Of a DNA stretch of 64,000 bases, positions 55,202-64,000 are shown in pieces. The notes under the pieces were generated by a model. The model ran no database searches and was not told the origin of the DNA. It was given only the letters and a program-made list of their open reading frames with translations. Both the position numbers and the translations under genes were made by a program. The DNA is from Bradyrhizobium diazoefficiens (GTDB lineage: Bacteria; Pseudomonadota; Alphaproteobacteria; Rhizobiales; Xanthobacteraceae), in assembly GCF_016616885.1 (NCBI RefSeq), contig NZ_CP067102.1:6786501-6850500 (forward strand), given 5' to 3'. Every line of letters begins with the position of its first letter. Position 1 is the first letter of the stretch.

Positions 55202-55232
55202 CCGCGCAGTGCATCTGGAAAGCACGACTTTC

Positions 55233-55445
55233 TCATTTCGGTGGTTGAAGTCCTGGCGATGACAGCCACGCGTTTATGTATCTGGCTATATCCAAGCGGC
55301 TAGCCCTGCGTAGGAGCGCGTCGCGCTCCGGACCTGACGGCGGCCGTCCCGCGCGGTCCTCTAGGTCTTTAGCTGCCTCGGATACTCGCTCATTAAAAGC
55401 GGGGCGGCTTGCCCGCTCTTCATTCGAGAGCCGCTTTCGGGTCAT
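55233..55445 (-). CDS. Small hypothetical protein
   Basis: A 70-residue basic protein, 'MTRKRLSNEERASRPAFNER' onward, with an Arg/Glu-rich helical middle and 'ARYINAWLSSPGLQPPK' at the end. A GTG two codons upstream (55451) is possible. It faces the Crp/Fnr gene end to end, 32 bases apart. No family recognised. Base composition here is less GC-rich than in flanking core genes. Confidence 0.45.
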   Translation of the reverse strand: MTRKRLSNEERASRPAFNERVSEAAKDLEDRAGRPPSGPERDALLRRASRLDIARYINAWLSSPGLQPPK

Positions 55446-55717
55446 CGCCACGTCACGCCTGCCCAGCCTGACAGCCTTTTCGTCAGTTCCTGGGCAAAAC
55501 TACATTCGGGCATGTTAATGTTTCAATCCGAAACGAGGAATCAGGAGGGAACGACGCAAAAATCCGGCAATGTCAGGAACACGACATAGCAACGCGCGTT
55601 GTGTTCACTTGATCTTCGCGAGCCGATCTCAAGGGCCTCCCTCACGTATCGAATGTTATTATTCGGGCAGAGGGGACTGATCAGAAACCCACAATGTAAG
55701 TACCCTCGGAGGCTATC

Positions 55718-55966
55718 ATGGATGGCTCTCGAAGCGAACGCGCACGCGCGCGTGCACGACACCTTTTGGCACAAATCGCACCCTCACCGGATGACTCTGA
55801 GGTCCAGCGCTTGCGCGAATTATCGATGGATTACATTCGCGAGGCCGAAAGACTCGAGATGGAACGTGTCACCCCGCGAGAGCCCAGCGAACAAATCTCT
55901 GAAGCTTTGGATGCGATAGCCCGCGACTATTTTGCTCGTGCTGTTCGAAATATGTCAAAAGAGTAA
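55718..55966 (+). CDS. Small hypothetical protein
   Basis: An 82-residue protein rich in Arg and Glu, 'MDGSRSERARARARHLLAQI' onward, probably all helical ('ELSMDYIREAERLEMERV'). GGAGG lies six bases before the ATG, which supports translation. No family recognised. The 280 bases after it, up to the convergent GT87 gene, contain no gene I can support. Confidence 0.55.
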   Translation: MDGSRSERARARARHLLAQIAPSPDDSEVQRLRELSMDYIREAERLEMERVTPREPSEQISEALDAIARDYFARAVRNMSKE

Positions 55967-56246
55967 TCCATCCACACACGCCCAATGCCGCGGCCAAAAA
56001 ATTGATTTGCGGGTCTCGGCGCTGTGGTCATCTTGGTACTTTCCGACGCCGAAATCGGCGATCGGAATGAGTTCGTTTTGTTACGCCGCGTGAGTCTGCT
56101 TTTGTGCCCGTTGCGGCGGTTGAGTGATGTCCGCTATTCCGCCGCTGTCGAGGGTGAAGCAGACATCGATGCGCGGAGGGCGAGCGTTTACGGGTACACG
56201 CCCTAGCGTCTCGCGCCAGACCCCGATCAGAGCTTGGTCGAGCTTC

Positions 56247-57476
56247 TCAATTCGGTTGCGTGGCCGCAAGCTGCATCGATGCAGCCTCGGCGGCCCGCCA
56301 GGCTGCGCAGCGGCCGAGGATCAGTCCGAAGACGATGAGGATCGCCGGGAAGCCCACCGGCTGCCCGAGAAACAGGAAGGCCGCAAGCAGCGCGAAGACG
56401 AGCGCCAGGGACATCACCTGATGGCGCGCGAAACCTTCATCGAGTCCGGCGCGGATGAGAAAGGCCACCGCGATACCCAGCACAACCAGATCATACATGA
56501 AGAGATAAGGCGTCGTGAGCAGCGTTGCCGCCGCGAGCATCGCCGCCTTCAGGGCGTAGGGCAGCCTGCTCCGCCACATCACGACCAGCACGGCGGCAAC
56601 CGCCGCCGTCAACACCCACTGGAAGATCCATCCGAGCTGCTCGGTGCCGCCGACATAGCGCACCAGCGCGAAGATGCTCTGCATCTTGAACCAGGGTGCG
56701 CGGCCTTCGGTCAGGAAGGCCTGCGAGAACATCGGAATCCAGTGGAAGAAGGCCTGCCAGCTTTCGGTCCCGAATGCGAGCCAGGATGCCCCTGCAATCG
56801 TCACGGTGACGATTGCGGCGGTGAAAAGCACCGTCCATTCGGCGGCGGCGAGCAGCACCAGCGGAAACAGCAGTCCATATTGGGGTTTGTAGCTCAGAAG
56901 GCCGAGACAGAGTCCGGCCAGCACCGGCCGCGTCGGCAGCAGATAAAGCATGCCGCCGATCAGAGACGCCGTCAGGAAACCGTTCTGCCCGACCAGGATA
57001 TTGAGGAAGGCGGCGGGAAATCCAATCGCAATCACCAGGCCCGCATTGCGCCCAATGATCGCGCGCATCACGGCGAGATAGGGGACCATGCTGAACGCGG
57101 CCCAGCCGATGAAAGCCACCGCATAGGGAAACTGCGCAAGGAAAGACGCGACGAACAGGAAGGGCGGCGGATAGTGCCAGGCGAAATGGCCGACGAAATC
57201 CTGTTTGAGCAGCGCAAGCTCGACCTGCTTCTGAATGTCCCAATCCCAGGCCTGTGCGGGATGGCCCTCGAGCGCCAGCTTTCCGGCCGCCCAGACATTG
57301 ACGAAATCCGTCGGGATCCCGCGTCCGTCCGCATCGAAGATCCATGCATGCGCCAGATAGGCCGCCGGAAAATACGCCAGCGTGACGATCGCCAGCACGA
57401 AGGAGATGTTGAGGAGCGTCGCTGGGAGTGCGCCGTGTCGACCAACAGCAGGCGGGGCGGACGAGGCTTCGGCCAT
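56247..57476 (-). CDS. GT87-type membrane glycosyltransferase (DUF2029)
   Basis: A 409-residue membrane protein with about ten spans. The N-terminal loop 'GIPTDFVNVWAAGKLALEGH' followed by 'PAQAWDWDIQKQVEL' is the DUF2029/GT87 signature, a GT-C family related to actinobacterial mannosyltransferases. 'FAWHYPPPFLFVASFLAQFP' is also typical. Start 57476 ('MAEASSAPPAVGRHG') is preferred to 57590. It is transcribed towards 56247, apart from the Flp pilin. Donor is probably a polyprenyl-phosphate sugar; acceptor unknown. Confidence 0.85.
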   Translation of the reverse strand: MAEASSAPPAVGRHGALPATLLNISFVLAIVTLAYFPAAYLAHAWIFDADGRGIPTDFVNVWAAGKLALEGHPAQAWDWDIQKQVELALLKQDFVGHFAWHYPPPFLFVASFLAQFPYAVAFIGWAAFSMVPYLAVMRAIIGRNAGLVIAIGFPAAFLNILVGQNGFLTASLIGGMLYLLPTRPVLAGLCLGLLSYKPQYGLLFPLVLLAAAEWTVLFTAAIVTVTIAGASWLAFGTESWQAFFHWIPMFSQAFLTEGRAPWFKMQSIFALVRYVGGTEQLGWIFQWVLTAAVAAVLVVMWRSRLPYALKAAMLAAATLLTTPYLFMYDLVVLGIAVAFLIRAGLDEGFARHQVMSLALVFALLAAFLFLGQPVGFPAILIVFGLILGRCAAWRAAEAASMQLAATQPN

Positions 57477-57593
57477 ACGGCTTCCTTTGATGCAACACGG
57501 TGACGCAGATGCCTTCAAGCCATACACCCGAGGGACTTGAAGGAGGCTTAAGCCTGATCGTCGAATGCCCCGCGCCGATGCTCCGGGCAACGC

Positions 57594-57620
57594 AAAAGAG
57601 CCCCGTCAATGACGGGGCTC
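57594..57620 (-). terminator. Terminator of the Flp pilin gene
   Basis: GAGCCCCGTC pairs with GACGGGGCTC around a three- to four-base loop. On the minus strand it is followed by TTTTGCG. It lies 26 bases past the pilin stop. Confidence 0.85.
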
Positions 57621-57645
57621 TTCGCTATTCCGGCGATCGTCGAGC

Positions 57646-57810
57646 TTACTTGAGGCTGGTCGAGATCGAGGCGAACTTGCCATTCAGCTGGGTGCCGAGC
57701 TGGTTGACGACGGCGATGATCGCCAGCGCGATGCCGGCGGCAATCAGGCCGTATTCGATGGCGGTGGCGCCGGATTCGTCCTTCACGAAACGCGAAACGA
57801 GGTTCTTCAT
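57646..57810 (-). CDS. Flp-family type IVb pilin
   Basis: A 54-residue prepilin. 'MKNLVSRFVKDESGATAIEY' holds the short basic leader and the prepilin peptidase site before 'GATAIEYGLIAAGIALAI', the conserved Flp segment with Glu and Tyr. It would be assembled by a Tad secretion system into adhesive pili. Start 57810 has GGAGCAG upstream; 57831 is in frame. No tad/cpa genes are in the window, so it is either a distant member of a tad locus or a solitary pilin. Confidence 0.93.
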   Translation of the reverse strand: MKNLVSRFVKDESGATAIEYGLIAAGIALAIIAVVNQLGTQLNGKFASISTSLK

Positions 57811-58102
57811 AGACTGCTCCAAAGGATACACGTGGCTTCAACTGGTCCGGTCTTTTCGGCTTCCCAGCGCCGCCCGACCATGGAACCCAACGTAAGGGCA
57901 AAGACTTGCGCCGCAGTTAATTCGACTGCGTAAATCCGGAACCGTTTGTATGTATTCGCCGATGGTAAACCGAAATCTAAAACAACCGGTTAAATTGCCG
58001 GGACACGAGGCAAGGTAGCGCCGCCGATTTACGGGAAGTTATGACCGCCATGGTCAAATGCCGGCCGCTCGACCAACAGGACCAAGAACAAGACGAGGCG
58101 GC

Positions 58103-59590
58103 ATGTCCCTATCCCTCACCAACAGCATTACGGTGCAGAGCCGCGCGCGAGCGTTGGTGCCGCTGTGTGTCGGCGCGGGCGCCTATCTCTTCTTCCTCTA
58201 TATCGGCGACACGTTGCTTCAGGACTCCGATTCGTTCTGGCAGATCAAGATCGGTCAGTGGATCCTCGATCACCACGCCCTGCCCACCACCGACTTCTAT
58301 TCCTTCACGCGCCCCGGCGAGCCCTGGATCTCGACGTCCTGGCTGTCGCAAATCCTGTTCGCGGTCTCTTACGCGCAATGGGACTGGGCCGGGCCGGTAG
58401 TCCTCACCGCGCTGGCGATTGCGGCGTCGGCTGCCGTTTTGGTTTACCTGCTCGATGCGCATCTCGAAATTCCGCGCTCGGTGCTGTTCGCGATGCTGGC
58501 CGTGCTGTTGTCGCTGCACCACATCCTGGCGCGGCCGCACATCCTGGCGCTGCCGGTGATGATCGCATGGGTCGGCATTCTCATGAATGCGGCCGACCGC
58601 AAGGTCACGCCATCCTGGGTCTGGCTGCCGCTGATGTCGCTGTGGGCGAACCTTCACGGCGGCTTCGTGCTCGGCCTCGCGCTGATCGGCCCGATGGCGC
58701 TGGACGCAATCTGGACTCTCGATTCCGGCAAGCAGATCCGGCTGCTCGCGCGCTGGTTCCTGTTCGGCGTCGCCGCGATGGCAGCCGCCTGCGTCACGCC
58801 CTATGGCTGGCGCACGCTGCTGGGCGCCACCAACATCCTCAATCTCGGCGAGCTGCTGTCGGTCATCTCGGAATGGATGCCGGCGAATTTCGCCTCGTTC
58901 TCCGCGTTCGAAGGCGCGATCCTCGGCCTCATCGCGATCGGCCTGTTTCGTGGCCTGACGCTGTCGCCGCCGCGCATCCTCCTGATCCTGCTTTTCACCT
59001 GGATGGGGCTTACCCATGTCAGGAGCATCGAGGCCTTTGCCTTCCTGGTGCCGCTGGCGCTCGCCAAGCCGCTGGGTGAAAAATCACCGCTGCCGCAGGC
59101 TGACGCGCAAGCCGTCCAGAGCACGCCGGCGCGCTATGTCACGGTTATGGGTGCACTGATGATCGCAGCCGCGACCTGGACCTCGACCTCGATCTACATG
59201 TCGCATCACCGCTTCACCTTCACGATGGGCCAGACGCCAGTGGCCGCCGTCGACCTGCTCCGAGAGCGCAAGGCGCAGCGCATCTTCAACGCCTACCAGT
59301 TCGGCGGCTATCTGATCTCGCGCGACATCCCCGTCTTCGTCGACGGCCGCGCCGAGCTCTACGGCGAGAAGTTCGTGATGGACTTCTTCAAGGCCACCGA
59401 GGGCAAGAAGCCCGAGCTGCTGCCGCGCCTGCTGGACGAATACAAGATCGACGCGACGCTGCTGGGAGCCGACACGCCGGGACCGCAAATCCTGGACCAC
59501 ATCAAGGGCTGGAAGCGGCTCTATGCCGACGACATCGCCGTGATCCATGTGCGGGATGGCGAGCCGGCGGCGGCGCCGGCCAAGCCATGA
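58103..59590 (+). CDS. GT-C-like polytopic membrane protein, copy 1 of a tandem pair
   Basis: A 495-residue protein with about nine membrane spans. The first periplasmic loop holds 'QDSDSFWQIKIGQWILDHHA' (D-x-D) and 'DFYSFTRPGEPWISTSWLSQ', the layout of PMT-like GT-C glycosyltransferases. A conserved 'LWANLHGGFVLGLALIG' follows. The C-terminal ~110 residues are soluble, with 'RIFNAYQFGGYLISRDIPVF' and 'VDGRAELYGEKFVMDFF'. Start 58103 has GAGG upstream. It overlaps copy 2 by four bases (ATGA). The two are clear paralogues from end to end. Likely polyprenyl-sugar-dependent; acceptor unknown, though the divergent Flp pilin is a possible neighbour substrate. Confidence 0.78.
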   Translation: MSLSLTNSITVQSRARALVPLCVGAGAYLFFLYIGDTLLQDSDSFWQIKIGQWILDHHALPTTDFYSFTRPGEPWISTSWLSQILFAVSYAQWDWAGPVVLTALAIAASAAVLVYLLDAHLEIPRSVLFAMLAVLLSLHHILARPHILALPVMIAWVGILMNAADRKVTPSWVWLPLMSLWANLHGGFVLGLALIGPMALDAIWTLDSGKQIRLLARWFLFGVAAMAAACVTPYGWRTLLGATNILNLGELLSVISEWMPANFASFSAFEGAILGLIAIGLFRGLTLSPPRILLILLFTWMGLTHVRSIEAFAFLVPLALAKPLGEKSPLPQADAQAVQSTPARYVTVMGALMIAAATWTSTSIYMSHHRFTFTMGQTPVAAVDLLRERKAQRIFNAYQFGGYLISRDIPVFVDGRAELYGEKFVMDFFKATEGKKPELLPRLLDEYKIDATLLGADTPGPQILDHIKGWKRLYADDIAVIHVRDGEPAAAPAKP

Positions 59591-61047
59591 CCATCGCGGC
59601 CAGCCTTCCAATCGCGCGGGCCCGGCGCAATCTGGCGCCGCTGTGCGTCGCGGCTGCGATCTTTCTGCTGCTGCTGGTGAGTGGCGACAGCCTGCTGCAC
59701 GATCCTGATACACTCTGGCAGATCAAGGTCGGCGGGTGGATCCTCGATCATCGCGCCGTGCCCTGGACCGACTTCTATTCGCTGACGCGCCAGGGTGATG
59801 TGTGGCTTTCGACCTCATGGCTATCGCAAGTGCTGCTCGCGACCGCCTATTCGCATTGGGGATGGGCCGGCCCCGTCGTGCTGACCGCGGCCGCGATCGC
59901 GCTGGCGATGGGATTGCTGCTGACCTTCCTGCAACGGCAACTCGACCTGCCCTATGCGCTGGTGTTCTGCCTGCTGGCGATGACGCTGGCGGCGCCGCAT
60001 CTACTGGCCCGACCGCATGTGCTGGCCCTGCCGGTCATGGTTGCCTGGACCGGCGCCTTGATGGCCGCGGCCGACCGCGGCCGCGCGCCGTCGTTCCTGC
60101 TGCTGCCACTGATGGTGCTGTGGGCCAACCTTCACGGCGGCTTCGTGCTTGGACTCGCCTGGATCGGCGCAATCGGCCTCGAGGCGCTCTGGCGCGCCGC
60201 GCCGTCGCGCCGGCTGCCGCTTGCGCTGCGCTGGGCCGCGTTCGGGCTCGGAGCGCTGGCGGCGAGTTGCTGCACGCCCTATGGCCTGGACACGCTGCTC
60301 GGTGCCGCCCGCATCCTCAGCCTCGGCAAATCGTTCTCCGTCATCGCCGAATGGCGCCCGGCCGATTTCAGCTCGTTCAGCCCGTTCGCGGGTGCGCTGC
60401 TCGGATTGCTCGGTCTCGCGCTCACGCGTGGGCTGATGCTGTCGCCGCCGCGCGTGCTGCTGATCCTCGGCGCGACCTGGATGGCGCTGGCGCATGTCCG
60501 CAGCATCGAGACCTTCGGCGTGCTCGTTCCTCTGGTGCTCGCGCAGCCGCTGAGCGGCTGGTTCAGGCCCATCTCTGATGCGCCGCGCAGCTTGCGGATG
60601 ACCCCAGGCGCCCCGGCGGCGCTGGCCGCGGTGGCGATCGTGCTTGCGACCGCAAGCGCGACCGCGACCTTTGCAGGCCGTCATGTCTTCGAATTCTCCA
60701 CGGTACAGACGCCGGTTGCGGCAGTCGACGTGCTGGCTGAGCGCAAGGCCGCGCGCGTCTTCAATTCCTACGGTTTTGGCGGCTACCTGATCGTCCGCGA
60801 CATCAGGCCTTTCGTCGACGGACGGTCGGAGCTCTACGGCGAAAAATTCCTGATGGACTATTTTGCCGCCGAAGACGGCCGCGACGTCTCCGGCCTGCTG
60901 CGCATGCTCGACGACAACAGGATCGACGCAACGCTGCTGACGCCGGATTCGCCTGCGGCCCAGATCCTGGATCACATCAAGGGCTGGAAGCGGGTCTATG
61001 CCGACAAGGTCGCGGTGGTCCATGTGCGGGATGATGGGGCGTGGTGA
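59587..61047 (+). CDS. GT-C-like polytopic membrane protein, copy 2 of a tandem pair
   Basis: A 486-residue paralogue of the preceding gene. It repeats the same order of motifs: 'HDPDTLWQIKVGGWILDHRA', 'DFYSLTRQGDVWLSTSWLSQ', 'LWANLHGGFVLGLAWIG', and a soluble end with 'RVFNSYGFGGYLIVRDIRPF' and 'VDGRSELYGEKFLMDYF'. Both finish with 'ILDHIKGWKR' and a conserved 'VHVRD'. Translational overlap with copy 1 suggests equal expression and possibly a heterodimer. A palindromic repeat follows 31 bases after its stop. Confidence 0.78.
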   Translation: MTIAASLPIARARRNLAPLCVAAAIFLLLLVSGDSLLHDPDTLWQIKVGGWILDHRAVPWTDFYSLTRQGDVWLSTSWLSQVLLATAYSHWGWAGPVVLTAAAIALAMGLLLTFLQRQLDLPYALVFCLLAMTLAAPHLLARPHVLALPVMVAWTGALMAAADRGRAPSFLLLPLMVLWANLHGGFVLGLAWIGAIGLEALWRAAPSRRLPLALRWAAFGLGALAASCCTPYGLDTLLGAARILSLGKSFSVIAEWRPADFSSFSPFAGALLGLLGLALTRGLMLSPPRVLLILGATWMALAHVRSIETFGVLVPLVLAQPLSGWFRPISDAPRSLRMTPGAPAALAAVAIVLATASATATFAGRHVFEFSTVQTPVAAVDVLAERKAARVFNSYGFGGYLIVRDIRPFVDGRSELYGEKFLMDYFAAEDGRDVSGLLRMLDDNRIDATLLTPDSPAAQILDHIKGWKRVYADKVAVVHVRDDGAW

Positions 61048-61077
61048 AGCAGCGGGGGCTGCGGCGAAGTGAGATAT

Positions 61078-61172
61078 CGTAGGGTGGGCAAAGCGACAGC
61101 GTGCCCACCACTTTCGTCACGAATGCCGAGAGATGGTGGGCACGGCGCTTTCGCGCCTTCGCCCACCCTACG
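61078..61172. repeat. Palindromic repeat B
   Basis: About 95 bases bounded by the 12-base inverted pair CGTAGGGTGGGC and GCCCACCCTACG. A second inner pair, GTGCCCACCA and TGGTGGGCAC, lies within. It sits between two convergent genes and could terminate both. This type ('GTAGGGTGGGCAAAG') is a familiar dispersed element of bradyrhizobial genomes; only one copy is in this window. Confidence 0.8.
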
Positions 61173-61181
61173 AGAGCAGTG

Positions 61182-61601
61182 CTATTTCGTTGGCTTCGCG
61201 CGGTCCTTGACGGGGATCACGAGCTTCAGGCCGGACCAGACGTCGTCGACGGCGCAGATCTTGATATCGACGAGGCCGCCCGCGCGCGCGGTCTCGCGTA
61301 CCAATGCTTCGGTGACATCAGTCGCGACCCCGGACGCTTTCTTGGGCCAGGATGCCCAGATCATTCCATTGGGCGCGATCGCCTTGCGGTAGCTGCGCAG
61401 TTTTGCAGCGAGGCCTTTGGTCTCGGCTGCGAAGAGATGCACCATGTCGAGCGGCGGCTTGGCGGTCTTGGCAATGATCACACCGTCAGGAAGTTCGCCG
61501 ACGACATCGCGATAGGGCGCCGCAAGACCATCCACGAAAATACAAAAGCCCGGCTTGATGCCGAGCTTTTGCACAATCGGTTTGCCGGAAGTGCCGGCCA
61601 T
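61182..61601 (-). CDS. DUF3052 protein
   Basis: A 139-residue soluble protein of the DUF3052 family: 'QKLGIKPGFCIFVDGLAAPY' and 'LDMVHLFAAETKGLAAKLRS' then 'RKAIAPNGMIWASWPKKASG'. The pattern resembles a Rossmann-like small fold. No function is agreed. It starts 13 bases after the ftsH stop on the same strand, so it is probably translated from the ftsH transcript. Confidence 0.85.
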   Translation of the reverse strand: MAGTSGKPIVQKLGIKPGFCIFVDGLAAPYRDVVGELPDGVIIAKTAKPPLDMVHLFAAETKGLAAKLRSYRKAIAPNGMIWASWPKKASGVATDVTEALVRETARAGGLVDIKICAVDDVWSGLKLVIPVKDRAKPTK

Positions 61602-61613
61602 GAGACGCGGACG

Positions 61614-63536
<1,923 letters not shown>

Positions 63537-63801
63537 CGATCTTCCTTCGTGGTCGCGCGGATCGCGGCCTCATCCTTGGGCAACTAGAGAAAATCCCCAA
63601 GGAATCCTCTCGGTTAGACGCATACAATTTAGGTGCCGCCCCGGTCGCTGCCAAGGGAACGAGATGGGACTATTTAGCCCATCTTAGATCGATTCCCGCT
63701 GAAATAATGGCGCCCTGGCCGGGGTTTTTCCTGCCTGGTTAAGGTGTCCTGACGGCGGGCCGTCGAAACGGCCGGTGTCATGATGCGCCCTCATCCGCCC
63801 T

Positions 63802-64000
63802 TCAAGCCCCTTCACGTCTTCCTGGGGACCGTCGGGCCGGCGCAGGCGCGATGTGGATACGCCCCCCGGCAAGACTGATCAAGGCTCCCGCCAGGGTCTG
63901 CTTCAGGATGGCACGGCCATTTGCAGGTGCACGGGAGCGAGCCGCCATGTCCTGATCGCGAATGTCCTGATCGTGCATGCCCTGATCGCGCATGGCCTGA
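63802..64000 (-). CDS. Possible 3' end of a gene entering from the right (uncertain)
   Basis: The frame is open from the right edge to a stop at 63802 and gives 'AMRDQGMHDQDIRDQDMAAR' followed by a basic, Ala-rich end. The first 18 residues come from 15-base tandem repeats. In related genomes tilS (tRNA-Ile lysidine synthetase) lies upstream of ftsH, so this may be its C-terminal end, but no TilS motif is visible. It may equally be non-coding. Confidence 0.25.
   Translation of the reverse strand, partial: QAMRDQGMHDQDIRDQDMAARSRAPANGRAILKQTLAGALISLAGGRIHIAPAPARRSPGRREGA
63946..64000. repeat. 15-base tandem repeat at the right edge
   Basis: CATGTCCTGATCGCG is repeated almost four times with one to three changes per unit, continuing out of the window. 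It encodes (M/I)(R/H)DQ(G/D) units on the minus strand if translated. Confidence 0.85.

Noticed and set aside
56024..56206. A 60-codon frame between the small unknown gene and the GT87 gene
   Set aside because: No ribosome site, no plausible composition and an overlapping antisense frame of similar length; treated as non-coding.
57982..57994. A third AACCGGTT palindrome upstream of the GT-C pair
   Set aside because: Only the 8-base core plus a few flanking bases is shared with 12912-12927 and 19203-19218; one such core is expected by chance in a window this size.

Overview
This window looks like chromosome of a Bradyrhizobium-type alphaproteobacterium. The DNA is GC-rich throughout. It carries a Tat-exported copper nitrite reductase behind a FixK-type box, three-gene pnt transhydrogenase, the small aa3 oxidase subunit IV, GapR (DUF2312), DUF465, DUF882 and DUF1244 proteins, an Flp pilin and many class III cyclase and GGDEF/EAL regulators. 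No rRNA, tRNA, CRISPR array, phage or intact insertion sequence was seen. Genus assignment is inference from gene content.

Left part (1-6.7 kb): a FixJ-like regulator without a phosphoacceptor Asp and an AraC-type regulator are followed by a decaying denitrification locus. Only nirK is intact. On its left, the 5' part of hemN is joined by a deletion to a headless, frameshifted nnrS. On its right, nirV has a one-base insertion and its 3' end is replaced by half of a repeat element. A succinyl-CoA:3-ketoacid CoA-transferase pair follows.

6.9-20.7 kb is transport and carboxylate metabolism: an AsmA protein, a DctA-like carrier, a GalD-like tautomerase divergent from a LysR regulator, and two ABC operons facing tail to tail. 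The first has a binding protein and two permeases but no ATPase. The second (glpD, potG, potH, potI) has an ATPase and two permeases but no binding protein. A palindromic repeat separates them.

20.7-40.3 kb is mainly core metabolism and signalling: a PAS-GGDEF-EAL protein, an L-2-hydroxyglutarate dehydrogenase-like oxidase, two head-to-head DUF465 genes with small unknown genes, a GGDEF protein with a histone-H1-like tail, purEK, aqpZ, rpsU, a TPR lipoprotein, a cupin, a ChaA antiporter, a hydrolase, pntAA-AB-B, oxidase subunit IV, a Doc/AbrB toxin-antitoxin pair and an M3 peptidase.

40.4-51.4 kb holds a sigma-54 activator, two cell-wall genes (YcbB-type L,D-transpeptidase and a DUF882/M15-like protein), a cyclase-TPR protein, gapR, DUF1244, DUF1036 and pyruvate kinase. 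51.5-64 kb holds a TetR regulator, several GT-C/GT87-like membrane proteins including a tandem paralogous pair next to an Flp pilin, a Crp/Fnr regulator with two small unknown genes, a second palindromic repeat, DUF3052 and ftsH. The strongest second-look items are the eroded nir cluster, the non-canonical receiver domain, the complementary ABC operons, the duplicated leader of the toxin-antitoxin operon and the tandem GT-C pair.
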